A DNA stretch of 64,000 bases from Glandiceps talaboti. Lineage: Eukaryota; Hemichordata; Enteropneusta; Spengelidae. This document shows, piece after piece, positions 26,769 through 38,870 of the stretch. The position numbers and the translations under genes were made by a program. The stretch lies in assembly GCF_964340395.1 (NCBI RefSeq), contig NC_135560.1, forward strand, positions 19,334,598-19,398,597, read 5' to 3'. Numbering within the stretch: position 1 is the stretch's first letter; the number at the start of each line of letters is the position of its first letter. Under the pieces are notes generated by a model that worked only from the letters and a program-made list of their open reading frames with translations, ran no database searches and had not been told where the DNA came from.

Positions 26769-29007
26769 ATGGAACCCTCAGTGACTGTAATGCCTAAGGA
26801 ACTTGTTTTTCTCCAATATATTACAAGAAAGTAATTTTTCATAACATCAGTTGAAAAGTACACTGTCAGACAAATTATTGTGAAAGTACTCCATTAGTAA
26901 TATTAAAGTAAAACTTTAAAAGAAGTGAAAGTTGTACGACATTTTGAAGAACTCTTCACGCTCTTAGATATGATACAATACATTTCCTCTTTCAATTTCC
27001 TGTTTGGAATAATTTGACATTGTATAAGATACAAGTAGACACATTGAGAGCTGTAATTAATATTGATACTCCAGAGTATATCAATCGTAATCAGTACAAT
27101 AAACCATTAAGAGGAATTGAAGATAATAACAATATCCTTTTCACGAAATGAAACCAAGACACATTTCAAAATCTACACCAAATTATACCATAGGATTTAT
27201 GTCATTCAAATTTTTTTTTTAAAAATTGAGACTAATCTACACTTAATTAAAATTCAAAACCTACTCATAATTTCAAACAATGTTCTTGTAGTACAAAGAT
27301 ATAGACCTATTACGAGAGGAGAGGAGTCTTTCTTTCATAGAGAGAAAATAACTGTTGACTTTGTATGATTTTGACGAGTGGAATTGAAAAGACGAATGCA
27401 AAATTTCACATGTTTCTTCTAAGACACATGACAATAGCCAATTGTAGTACATCCCTGATGCTGCTGATGAAACATTAGCGAAAATTGGGATTCACTTCCT
27501 AGAGAAATTTTTTGACTCTGTGAGTAGAAATATTCATTACTGAGTATGAACTCAGAGTCAATGAACATTCATTCTCGAATTCAAAATTTGCCATTTTCCT
27601 ACTTCAAATGTCACACACTATTTAATAATCACTGCTATAATATCACAAAACCACAGCTATTTGTCTTTTGGTTATTTCTCTCAAGAATTTATAACCTCTT
27701 TCCAAATAATCATACAATTTGCAAAAATTAATCTCCATGGTTGAGACTGTGATTACAGCTAGTACACATTTGAGAATCGTTCTTTCTCAAACCTAATCTA
27801 CCTTCCAATGTCATTTATATTTCATATCCAATTGAATGTCATTGTGATTTGTAATGGCTACTTGACAAGACTGGAGTGTCAGCTTCCTCTCATTTCCTGT
27901 CTACCCCTGTCCTTCGTGGCAAATTTTATTTGCTGCACATGAAAACCCTGCATTTACAGTATGTGATTTCCACTACAGTAGCCTAGTATGTTGAAATGAC
28001 AGCCATACATTGGTTCAAGGTTGTATGTACTAATATTTTAGGATATACACATACTTATAATAAAATGTGGTAAAAAATGTCAATATCAAATTCAACCTTA
28101 GCACAATATTCCAAACAAATGTAATTTCAAAGCAGAGAGTATCCATATAACATTTCTGAAAGAGATTATCCAAAACAACCCTTGCTTTTAAAGACATCAA
28201 AACTTGGGGTTCAAATATCACAACATTTTCAATTCAAACACTTCTACCAGTGTTAAACCTCTATTCATGTACAATAGCAAGAGATAATTCAAGATTTTAC
28301 AAAAACTTCAAGTAGTATAAGAAATCTATGCATGTATAGTAGCAATTGTCAGAAGACAATTTAGAAATGTTTTTGAATGTATTGCAACACTGTGGAAGAT
28401 CTTATTACATAGTTGATACAAAAAACAGTTAATGACACTTTCAGTACAATATCAAGGTAACATAGGTATGGCAGCATGCAGCCTAATATTAATGACAACA
28501 GCGGGAGTTGTGACAAATATCCCATATTGGTCATTATTCAACACATCAACTATAAATCACAGTCCCTCTATCACAGAGGAACCAACTGTGTATAAATCAA
28601 AGATTTACAATTATCTCACATATTGAATACTGCAAGTATACTATTAAAATGGTATTTCAAGCAACTACAACATCACAGTCCTTTGTATTTCATCTAAAAC
28701 AATCATTATTGCTACTATTAGAGTCAGAAAATCTTGTAGAATTATTTTATCATGTTTCTTTCCTTCCCATGATGTTTGTGTATAAATATGGTATCAAGTT
28801 GAGAAGCCATTTTGGATTGATCAGGCCTTTACGGATTGATAGAAATCAGAGTTCAACTATTTTCAATACCTCTTTGATTTTTTAGCTATGAGTGGTAATA
28901 TTTGGAAGTTAACTCAAACAAAAAATTATGTAAAAAAAAAAAGAGTGCTTGCATCATGTATGGATGTGTGTACTGGTAACTGTTGTATATGGTATGCAAA
29001 TGAGTAG

Positions 29008-29042
29008 TTGAATGTATGTGTGTGTGTACGTGTGTGTGTGTA

Positions 29043-29074
<32 letters not shown>

Positions 29075-29171
29075 CGTGTGTATGTGTGTGTACGTGTGTG
29101 TGTGTGTGTGTATGTGTGTGTATGTATGTATGTGTGTATGTGTGTGTACGTGTGTGTGTGTGTGTGTGTGC

Positions 29172-29214
<43 letters not shown>

Positions 29215-29222
29215 CACGTGTG
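29008..29222. repeat. TG microsatellite with TATG and ACGTG variants
   Basis: About 215 bp of TG units interspersed with TATG, TACG and one GCGCGCACG block. It gives spurious open frames on both strands. Confidence 0.95.
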
Positions 29223-30300
29223 TCCCATAGGTATGTATCATTGTATGTGAGTGTGTAGCTTACATATACAGTGACATTATTAATATACAATTTACAGTTT
29301 TGGATATAAGCTGTTCATAACCATATACACATGAATATGTGTTCAGACATAGATGTGCATGTACATGTATACAAAATAATGTAGGTTGACAATAAAGATT
29401 TATATACACATGCTTGATAGACTATGTGACTTGTACAAATCATCACCCACACAACTATGAAACTAATGTGGGGTAAATTTCAATCAGTGTATTGGTGCGT
29501 AAAGGGCCGCTGGGCACAAGTACATAATAACTAGTCACATTTTTCAACTCCCAAGACACCATCTGGTTGGTGGCATTGTTCGTATGTACCAAACCTCTAC
29601 CTTGCAGGCATATCTAAAGCACTGAATACAAACTAAACATTTCTAACAACTCCTAGACCTCACGACTCTCATCACATCAACGAGTTCTTTACTTTTTAGA
29701 ACAAAAGAAGGTATATATTAAAAGAGGAAATCTCTAGGATATGAATAGAGAACAGGATATTAGTAACAATTCCTCTTTAGGACTATCTCTATATTATGAG
29801 TCACAATGCCAGCAACCAAACAATGGACGTACATGTTAGTATTTTTATCTTACTAAATAATCTGAGTCTTTAACTTTAACTTTTGTCAAACCGAACAACT
29901 CTGTACTATTGTTGTATTCAAATCTGTTTCAGCTAAAAGTACTGTATTCTATTGCAGGTATACTACCAGGTCATAGCTCTATAACAGGTCCAGACATAAT
30001 ACTACATTGTTTACTTGAAGAACAAAACTGACATGTTTGGATAATTCTAATAAAATAAATACGAAACTTACAATCTGTTTTTATGTACACTTTAAAATGT
30101 ATTTTATGTGTTAAATCAATGTCTGTGAGGAGAAGAGATTTTTTAAAATAAAGCTAGTCAGTGTTTAATTTATGTTGTTTTCAATAGGTAGGCAGGGGAT
30201 AAATTTACCAACATGATTCCTTACCAATTTTACAGTGGAACAAAACAATGTGATTTGTTCTTCTGTACACTCAAGGACAGTGAAACCAGGCCACACAAAA

Positions 30301-30590
30301 GACAATTGAATTCAGTCTCTATATTTAGGAATAGACACTTGAATTCAGTCTCTATATTTAGGAATAGACACTTGAATTCAGTATCTAAAAATAGGAATAG
30401 ACACTTGAATTTTGTCTCTATAAATAGGAATAGACACTTGAATTCAGTCTCTATAAATAGGAATAGACACTTGAATTCAGTCAGTATAAATAGGAATAGA
30501 CACTTGAATTCAGTCTCTATTAAGAGGAATAGACACTTGAATTCAGTCTCTATACATAGGAATAGACACTTGAATTCAGTCTATATATTA
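30301..30590 (+). repeat. 33-bp minisatellite with a period divisible by three
   Basis: Nine copies (the last partial) of GACACTTGAATTCAGTCTCT plus ATAAATAGGAATA. Because 33 is a multiple of three, a 150-codon frame (30213-30665) runs through it with the 11-residue repeat HLNSVSINRNR. No splice context or homologous protein is recognised, so it is recorded as a repeat. Confidence 0.9.
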
Positions 30591-31228
30591 CAGTTTGTGA
30601 GTTATCCATTAAAACGTGATTTCCACAACAAATATGAAAGGGGATTGTGGATATGTAAAATGTGAAATATTTCATACCAGTTGGATATATTTCATTACGA
30701 CACAGGGGGAAACAACTGGATAGTTATACTCAAAGGGTTCTACCATAAACATATCATTTATAGTGAAGTCACTTGGTAGCATAAATATTGTTGTATCAGT
30801 GTGTCTTACAAACAGCAATGTGTAATACACCAACATTTTATATTTCCTAATCCTTTATGCAGTGACTCACAAGAAAACTGATTTTTTTTTCTCATAATTT
30901 TGACCAACAACACAATGGTTTTGATTTATCAAAAGGTAAATATCATATACTGTGATAATTGTATTGGTAGCCATATTATGTTGGAAATACAGAGAAGGCT
31001 TCTTTGGTACATATATATATACTCTTCATTGTTGATGTCAGATGTGACTGTACAGAATTTCAGGAATTCCACAGAAAAATGCTGGTATAAATTTTGATGC
31101 AAACAGGAGGAAGTACAGACTAGAAGTTAATCCACACAAAATATATGACTACGTTTCAAGTTTTCATTTCTAGATGGCTGCCATCAAAATGAACACTGTT
31201 GTCCAAAGAAAACACAGAAAATATACAA

Positions 31229-31466
31229 TGAAACATTGGACAATACATACATGTACATGTAGGGGATTCACTGGATAAAATGTGAAAATATCCGATGAAA
31301 CATTGGACAATACATACATGTAGGGGATTCAACAGATAAAATGTGAAAATATTCCATGAAACATTAGACAATACATACATGTAGGGAATTCAACAGATAA
31401 AATGTGAAAATATTCCATGAAACATTAGACAATACATACATGTAGGGATTCAATGGATACAATATG
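31229..31466 (+). repeat. 61-bp minisatellite, four copies
   Basis: Units contain ATGAAACATTGGACAATACA, TACATGTAGGGGATTCAACA and GATAAAATGTGAAAATATTCC. The array ends just before the candidate exon at 31482-31521. Confidence 0.9.
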
Positions 31467-31481
31467 ATAATGAATACCCAC

Positions 31482-31521
31482 CCCATCTTTCTCTTTCTAC
31501 TTCCTTGGGGGTCTTCTGCAC
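31482..31521 (-). CDS. Predicted second coding exon of the ARNT-like gene (basic patch)
   Basis: A 40-nt minus-strand exon with acceptor tttgtattttccag and donor GTGGGT. Joined to exon 1 it reads G-A-E-D-P-Q-G-S-R-K-R-K-M plus two bases. The RKRK patch corresponds in place to the nuclear localisation signal near the N terminus of ARNT (KRR-P-G). A different frame, VQKTPKEVERERWG, is also open, but it does not fit the phases of the flanking exons. Part of the support is the phase agreement on both sides. Confidence 0.5.
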
Positions 31522-31662
31522 CTGGAAAATACAAAAATAAGACATTTTCATTAAGATTAAACCTACTATATCATAAACATCTATCTTCCTATGTACTAAA
31601 ACTTCATACTCAGATTCTGAGATATTATTTTTAGGTAATACATAAACACAAGGCTTCATACT

Positions 31663-31708
<46 letters not shown>

Positions 31709-32050
31709 TTATTTTTTACATAGCACTTTCCCACTCTGTTCAAAGCGCTTTACAATCATTACCCCTGGCATGGCTCAATAGTGGCACAATGGCCCTTTAC
31801 TTCCTCAACTCCCTGGGGAGCATACAATCCTTTGCAGCCTTTATAAGCGCATAGGATTAAAGCATTCATATTGCAACCTCTATCCTACCAGGTCCCGAAT
31901 TGTACAGCTGGGTTGACTGAGGCACAGCTGTGGTTCAAATCTTGCCCAAGGACTTTAGCTACTCAGAAACAAACGACAGCGATAGGGCTCGAACCTGCAA
32001 CCTGCAGATTCCAAGCCAGCCACTCTAACCTTTCACCCATCATGACTCCA
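31663..32050 (-). mobile_element. tRNA-derived SINE, minus orientation
   Basis: On the minus strand it starts with a tRNA-like head: GGTTAGAGTGGCTGGCTT, then GGTTGCAGGTTCGAGCCC, whose GGTTCGAGCCC fits a pol III B box. A body follows with CTTGGGCAAGATTTGAACC, CAGCTGTGCCTCAGTCAACC and CTCCCCAGGGAGTTGA. The 3' part is GTAAAGCGCTTTGA...AGTGCTATGTAAA and an ATT-repeat tail (plus strand 31663-31708). The body resembles conserved central domains shared by SINEs of distant animals. I cannot assign the family name without a database. Confidence 0.75.
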
Positions 32051-33271
32051 CATGACTCCATACTTCATGAACAAGAAAATTTAAAACTGTATCCTATGAA
32101 TTATTTCTCTAATAAAAGTTGATCTATTGGCATTCGCTCACTGCATTTGACCTTTAACCTCTGATCACAGCAAGTGCACACTGTAAAATTCCTTTTTTCC
32201 TCACAAAATATCAAAGTCATTTTCATTGTATTATCGGAGTGTTGTTATTAAGCTAGCCTAAACACATCAATGGGTAATCTGTCTTTCCAACGTCTTGATG
32301 AAGATATGCATAAATCACAAAATGTGAGAAACCTGATTAAGATATTGAGAAGTACATAAACAATTTTAAAACGTTTATGATGCTATTGGGGATCTTTAAT
32401 GACACTCATTTGCATGACAATATGATTTATTATTATGGAAATTAGTCTGCATGCAATGAAATTCCTGGGGAGAACATTTGCATCTTCAGTATGTTCCATC
32501 AGACAATGAGACTGACACAACATACATTGTACCTTAGACTCCTAATTTATGTAGTTCTGTGTCTATTACTGATGACGTGATGTCAGGGCTCAAAATCAAT
32601 TTTTTTCTTTTGGTACTCCTAGTGGGCTACCAATTTCAGAAAAAGAAAGGATGGTGACCAATAGTCTTATATTCCTGATTTGAAAACAGAGTTCCTCTAT
32701 TAATTGGAAATATGTATGTTATCAAAAAACTTTCATTTCTGTAAATATTACATCTTTAAATCATCGCATAATCAGCTGCATATTATGGTAGCCCCATGAC
32801 AAGAATTGGTAGTCTGTGGACACAGAACTACTGTTAATTTTGAGCCCTGGATGTCTACTGAAACATCTTATTTCATAATATTATACATGTAGTTGTTATT
32901 GTTCACATGATCAACTAATGATGAAACTGTATTGACCCTTCATAAATTACAATTTGTTGAAAGAATTAACAATATCATTTTGTGAGTCTTGTTTTTTATA
33001 GGAGACAAGTTTCACTCTTTTTTTTTAATGTTCCGTTTACAAATGTCAAAGGGAAAATTTACTACCACAATTGACATTTCAAATGCAACAGTCTTTGGTA
33101 AATCTTTTTAAAGTTTTTTCAAGCAGAGACGTTAAAATACAATGTAATATGTAACCTTACTAAAATTTGTCTTTGAAATTGAAGCATTTGCATTGAAGAA
33201 GGAAGCCGTCTAAAAAATTTGTAATATCTAAGCAGTCTTTGGTATTCAGTGGTTGATTTATTTATCATTTG

Positions 33272-33320
33272 CTTTGCTATGGGCCAGTGGTCATGTTATA
33301 AATAAAGCATATTATTATTA
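33272..33320 (+). mobile_element. LINE-like 3' tail fragment
   Basis: GGGCCAGTGGTCATG followed by TATAAATAAAGC and ATT repeats is a typical non-LTR retrotransposon 3' end. A related tail is at 37128-37180. Confidence 0.4.
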
Positions 33321-33883
33321 AGTTGTTGACAAACAATTAAATTGTTTACATTTATACACAAGCATTATACCAGCAACATACTACGGTACCATCAAAGAGT
33401 AGCAGACAATAGCTATTTAGAAGAAATAAACTATTTCCAGAAGAAAAAAAATGTATCTGTTCCTCATTGAAAAAATTCAGTACGAAATAGCTATTAGAAT
33501 GTTACACTCCTGTTCATTGTCAATGGAAAAGCTATCAATATCTTCAAGGTTATGGAAACATATACACACAGTTAAACATAGATGTATGACTCGTATTCAA
33601 TTTTCGTTGCAGAAAAAATATGTGTCCTTGATTTTTGCTTGGACGTAAAATAGCATTATTAAAATTACACCTTGTCAATTGTCTCTTACATTGAGATATC
33701 AGTGAAAGTTACTTAAACTGGAAAAAGATGTAAAAATTGTACAAAATCCTGAGTGTAAGGAGTTAGATATTTGGCCATGTTTTGGTACCTAGAAAAACAC
33801 ACAGGAATTAGGCATGCAGAAGCTGTTATTTATCAAATATATGAATGAGAATATAACAGAACCCAGTCCATGATCTGAGAATG

Positions 33884-34110
33884 CCAGTGTATATGTAGCG
33901 TACTCGGGGGGTACTTGTAGTATGTGGCTTTACTCCCTTTAAAATTTTGTATATGTATATCTCAAGTTATAGATACTAAATATATAAATGATATGAGAAC
34001 CTCATCATTAGTGAGTGCCAGTGTTAATAGTGTTACATACTCAGGGTGCTTGCTGTGTGCTCTCTGTGGCTGCATGTACATTGTACTTCCCTTGAAATTT
34101 TTACAGAGTA
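33884..34110 (+). repeat. Two-copy tandem duplication, about 130 bp apart
   Basis: TGCCAGTGT..TAGTGTTACATACTC..GGG-TGCTTG and CCCTTTAAAATTTT-like segments occur twice in the same order (33884-33950 and 34014-34106). Confidence 0.6.
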
Positions 34111-35012
34111 CTACATGTATGTACATTTTACAAATTTTCACTTTCTCGCAAATTTTACAATTTTGATAGTATTTATCTCAAAAAGTGAAATACAGCAAAT
34201 ATGAGAATGAATCTGATATTTTGAGAAGTACAGATTTCATATTGTGATTTGAACCTATTAATGGACAATACCCACAATACATGGCCTTGCTACTATTTAA
34301 CTTCTCTATTCAACAGTAATTTGAAGCATCTAGCTGGAAAGTTGTTTTTATGTCAACCTAAGAATCTATTGAATTTAGACAATAACCAACATAAGACCTT
34401 TCACCTCCTCCATCTCAGTACAGTGTGTGCATCTTTCCTTTAAAATTACCTGGTGAAAAAAAGGATTTTGGTGTATGACCACCTAACCTCTGTAAGTTTT
34501 ATAGATGAGAAATCTATTTATGAATTGATATCAAAATTTGGAGGATAACTGACAATTTTTTTTTAGAATTTGCATAAAACATGAGTCTACACATCTACAT
34601 TCAGCTACTTGAAGGTGAAAGGTCATATGTGTTACATTATAGAATAATACAAATGCATTCAAATTACCGATATGTCATCATTGAGGTGGGGTGGGGGTCC
34701 CTCAAGATGCCTCAAGTTACCCAAAGTGAAGTTAACTATGACATGTACATGACATTATACTCAGGGTACCCTAGGCCATTCTCCTTCTGGAGCCTGGGAA
34801 AGCTCACGGATTGACCTGACCTGATCTGATATTGAAACAACATTTGATTACTAGTTATTTTTATCTCTTGAGGAGCTCTGTCCATCATATTTTAGGATAA
34901 AACCACTTTCTACTCTGGAAAGACACATTCATTTACCATGAATCATTGATTTACTGCATGCATGTCCAGCTCTAATTATGTTCCCCAGGGTACCCAAAAT
35001 GTGTTAAGTTTT

Positions 35013-35137
35013 CATGTGACCTGAGGCTTCCCAAGTAAATGTCATTTGCCTTGACCTGAGGCTCCCTGAGTAATGTCATTTGCCTCGACCTGGTGCTCCC
35101 CAAGTGATGTCATTTGCCCCACTCTGAGGTTCCCTGG
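35013..35137 (+). repeat. Minisatellite, about 35-40-bp units
   Basis: Three to four copies of TGACCTGAGGCTCCCCAAGT followed by AATGTCATTTGCC. Confidence 0.8.
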
Positions 35138-35489
35138 GGAGAATAATCAAAAGAGCCCCTCTACAGATGAAGTGCTAGAAAATCAACAGAAATACAATGG
35201 ATGGAATGAAGTAATCACAAAGTGGGCCCTCCTAAGTATATCAATGATTCTTCTGTGATGAACAAAATTGATTCTAAATATCTAGACAATTTCTACCAAT
35301 TTGACAAACATGTACAAAATAAATACCAAGAATAGACAATTTCTGTTGATTTAATATGGCAAGCATGGTTTATCTACATGTAATTGATGTGGCAATTATG
35401 ATATCACCTTTATACACTATATTGATGTGCAACAGATGTATTGTATGATAGTTATTCCATACTAACTAAAAACAGACTAAACGTTGAAG

Positions 35490-35768
35490 GACGGATGTTT
35501 GTGATGACAGATAACTATAGAATTTACTGAACTGGGAAAAATGGACATCTGTGATGAAAGAGTAAAGAAAAAAGACTGGACTGTGTATAATGGATGTGAT
35601 GACAGACGCCCACAGAACACTGGACATAAAATGATGAATGTCTATGATGACAGACAATGGAAGAATACTGGACTGAAAATAGTGAAACTGTGATAACAGA
35701 CAACAGCAGAACACGGGAATGAAAATAGTGAAGGTTTATGATAACATACAACAGAAGAAAACTGGATA
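35490..35768 (+). repeat. Degenerate minisatellite, about 50-58-bp units
   Basis: About five or six copies of GTTTGTGATGACAGA, ACAGAAGAA, ACTGGA, AAATAGTGAA-like segments. Confidence 0.75.
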
Positions 35769-36042
35769 ATGTGTTTTTAATATTGTTAAAGTTTGTCAGA
35801 CAACATCTAGTATATCATACTTTTCATATAGCACATTGGAAGTATAAAGTAGTAATTAATGTACATACATGTAGAATGTGTTCTGGAAGTCAAACATGTA
35901 GTTATGATTTCATAATTTGACAAGTCAAACTAATAAAACTACAATTGTTATAACATGAATGCAAAGTTCTAAATTCTGCAGCAGCGGTGATGACGACAAA
36001 GACGACAACAACAGTAACATTATACATGTAATGTGTGCTGGT

Positions 36043-36124
36043 CATAGCCCAGAGACTTGCCCCTGTCTCACTAAACTCAACTCTCTTCAAACCATGCTAG
36101 ACCATGACATGTCTCTGGGCTATG
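36043..36124. repeat. Inverted repeat with 14-bp perfect arms
   Basis: CATAGCCCAGAGAC (36043-36056) and GTCTCTGGGCTATG (36111-36124) enclose a 54-nt spacer. Confidence 0.8.
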
Positions 36125-37127
36125 GTAGCCATAGTTACTACTTCATAAAGTGACATGTAGTGAACCAATAAAAGTGTAGTTTTAGTCTGTATACTATTTA
36201 GGAAACACCTCAAGCTCGGCATGGGGGAGCCAGGTATTCTGCCCTTTGACCTTCCAACCGCCTTGATGGTAATAGATACTTGGATGTTTGTATTTTTGAT
36301 CAAGAACTACAGAGGTTTCTTTCATGCAGAATAACAGCATTCCAGATGTTTCTCCAGAACCAACATGACAAATGATTACTAACTGTTCAGGCTATATCAA
36401 GTAGGAGAACACCAAAGACAACACACAATAAATATTTACAGGTCTCAAGAGGTATAAACACACTGTGAGTGAAAAGGACATTTCTAGAGAGCACTTCATC
36501 CAACTTTTTATGTTCTCTTTGTTAGCAATGGTAAATAAGTGAACCTGACATTTCTAGAAATGCTTTGTCGACTTTACTTTCTAAGTTTGAAGTCAGACAC
36601 GTTGTTGGGATAAATTGTCAACCTTCATACAATAGTATTTGACATTGTATCTGATATCTTGGCTAGACAGTCACCTCAAACTGGGTCACACAGCAAGGTT
36701 TTTGTTAAGTGATAGTGAGTGGGTCAGGTTTACATGATTGTAACTACCTTTAATAGTGAATGTACCCTTCCCAAAAAATTACTACTTTATACAAATATAT
36801 TAGTTGAAAAAACTAGGTCATGAGACATGTCTTTGTTAACAGGGAACTAAACTAGATTATAGATACACTTCATTGTTTCCTGCATTTTATCATCACAGGA
36901 ATCATTCATTTTATGTGATGATTTTTTACAAGCTCTAAGGGAAATCCCCACCCACTAACTGTAGACATGTTATGAATTGAAAAAACAGGTCACAAGAGAA
37001 AACAGTATGTCTTGTAAAATTTATGGGGTTACCCTATTTTTTTTTACTGAAATCACAAAGTACATGTTTTTAAGGTTTTTCAAAGTCAGTTTAAACTTTA
37101 GGTAGAGATATTACCATTACTACAATG

Positions 37128-37180
37128 TATTTTGGGCCAATGGCCATGGACTACAAAGTATAAATGACCTATTATTATGA
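37128..37180 (+). mobile_element. LINE-like 3' tail fragment
   Basis: GGGCCAATGGCCATGGACTA, then TATAAATGACC and ATTATTATG. Similar to 33272-33320. Confidence 0.4.
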
Positions 37181-37302
37181 TTGGAACATTTTGTTTAGCA
37201 TTGTGTTTCCACAATTTATTGACTACATAATGACAGCAGCAAAAAGTTGAAGTATGTTATACATGGATGTCAATTCTAGGAAAATTTGTTTGATTTCTAA
37301 TT

Positions 37303-37782
37303 AATGTGTTTCACTTCAGTCTATAATAATAATAATAATGTTGGTGTGTTGGTTTTTATATAGCGCTTTCCCACTCTGAGCTCAAAGCGCTTTTCATATA
37401 CTAGTAACTGATTTTGACCTGCATTGCTGCAATGTATTTCACTTCAGTCTATAACTGACTTTGACCTGCAGTGCTGCAATGTGTTTCACTTGACTAAACT
37501 GACTTTGACCTGCAGTGCTGCAATGTGTTTCACTAGACTAAACTGACTTTGACCTGCAGTGCTGCAATGTGTTTCACTTGACTAAACTGACTTTGACCTA
37601 CAATGCTGCAATGTGTTTCACTTGACTAAACTGACTTTGACCTGCAGTGCTGCAATGTGTTTCACTTGACTAAACTGACTTTGACCTGCAGTGCTGCAAT
37701 GTTTCACTTGACTAAACTGACTTTGACCTGCAGTGCTGCAATGTTTCACTTGACTAAACTGACTTTGACCTGCATTGATGCA
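37303..37782 (+). repeat. 45-bp minisatellite interrupted by a SINE tail
   Basis: About nine copies of ACTGACTTTGACCTGCAGTG, CTGCAATGTGTTTCACTTGA, CTAA from about 37406 on. A partial copy (AATGTGTTTCACTTCAGTCTA) lies before the insert at 37324-37397. Two later copies share a two-base deletion (AATGTTTCAC). Confidence 0.92.
37324..37397 (-). mobile_element. Truncated SINE 3' end
   Basis: ATAATAATAATAAT, TTTTTATATAGCGCTTTCCC, ACTCTGAGCTCAAAGCGCTT is the same 3' end as the SINE at 31663-32050. Only about 74 bp is present, and it is inserted inside the 45-bp minisatellite. Confidence 0.75.
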
Positions 37783-37865
37783 TTAGGATTGAATTGTCAA
37801 ACAACAATAAAATTCAAAGAGCTTTACAATGAAAACTGTGTCACCTGAAACAGTGTAGTCTGCCT

Positions 37866-38125
37866 CAACAAAAATCTTACTAGAACATTGCTACATTTTA
37901 TCATCTGGATCTAAAAGATCTTAGTTACATTTCATTGTCTGGCTGGAAACAAAATCTTAGTACAAATTGCTACATTATCTTTGTACGAAATACCAGATTG
38001 TCAACAAATCATTACAGTTAACAAAATGTAGCAATGTAGATAATTGTATCTCAGACAAAGATGTTGCAATTTTATCAGACCAAACAATCAAATGTAGCCA
38101 CATTAGTAAGATTTTTCTCAAACTA
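37866..38125. repeat. Inverted-repeat-rich segment
   Basis: AAAATCTTACTAGAACATTG, CTACATTTT (37866-37898) is roughly inverted at 38092-38121, with more direct and inverse copies of ATGTAGCAATGT between. Possibly a decayed foldback element. Confidence 0.45.
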
Positions 38126-38639
38126 TGATACAATATAGCAATGTTAAGATAGATTTTGTCAGGACAGATATTACTGTTTCTGGTAACATGGTTTCCATTG
38201 TAACAATTTGACCCCTCACTACAATTCTCACAAAACCATTACAATTTGGTGAATGATACATACATACCATGCAAGTCATTGATTAAACAGAAGATATTCA
38301 GACATGTAACATGACCAACAAATATTATCAATAAACTACATTTTATACTCCATTTGTACGTCAAAATTTTGTTATAGTTATATAATATCAATGTCACAAA
38401 TGTAAAATGTTAACAAAGTTTGACATTTGTGTGTTGACTGGTAATGTTCAATTTAATTATTCTCTGACAAATTTGCACTCAAGTTATTTGGTCAAACAAC
38501 TGATATAAATTATAATGCTAAGATTGGTTGGGTTGTTGAAACTGTTCAAATACAGCAATCTCATTTCGATATGACATTTAGAGACATAAATTTGACAGTT
38601 ACAAGTTTATCAGAGAAGTTGAATTGGCCTAGAGACATT

Positions 38640-38870
38640 ACATTGTGATAGGTTGATTCTGCCTGTAATGGAGGTAATTGATATTCTACACAATAACCTG
38701 ACAGACAATCTAATATGTGACAATCACAGTCGGCCAAATCTCTTCTTTCATTGTCCACTATTCCATAAGATCAGGCTGGTCAAATTAATTTTCAATGACA
38801 AAACTTCTCAACATACATATCAATCAATGGCACATACTAATTTGCTAAAACACATTCAAGACTGATTTGC
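38640..38870 (+). mobile_element. Possible decayed LINE C-terminal fragment
   Basis: The frame at 38653-38865 contains PNLFFHCPLFHKIR and NLLKHIQD. These resemble the H-F-x-F-x-C-P-x-(Y/F) region downstream of reverse transcriptase in non-LTR retrotransposons. The match is short. Confidence 0.3.

Larger units (their letters stand above)
863..31481 (-). other. Very large putative intron 2 of the ARNT-like gene (about 30.6 kb)
   Basis: No exon with convincing coding character was recognised in it on either strand, though short ones could be missed. It contains the TATG/TAGG array, many minisatellites, two or three foldback elements, a decayed non-LTR retrotransposon end and AT-rich unique sequence. 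Each repeat I could define is listed separately. Confidence 0.5.

Noticed and set aside
28886-29290. Long frames of His-Thr or Cys-Val repeats on both strands, here and at 66-501, 1549-1962, 41208-41637 and 43952-44314.
   Set aside because: They are translations of microsatellites, not genes.
36097-36303. Minus-strand frame with KAVGRSKGRIPGSPMPSL, which looks protein-like.
   Set aside because: The flanking acceptor and donor are weak and no family is recognised.
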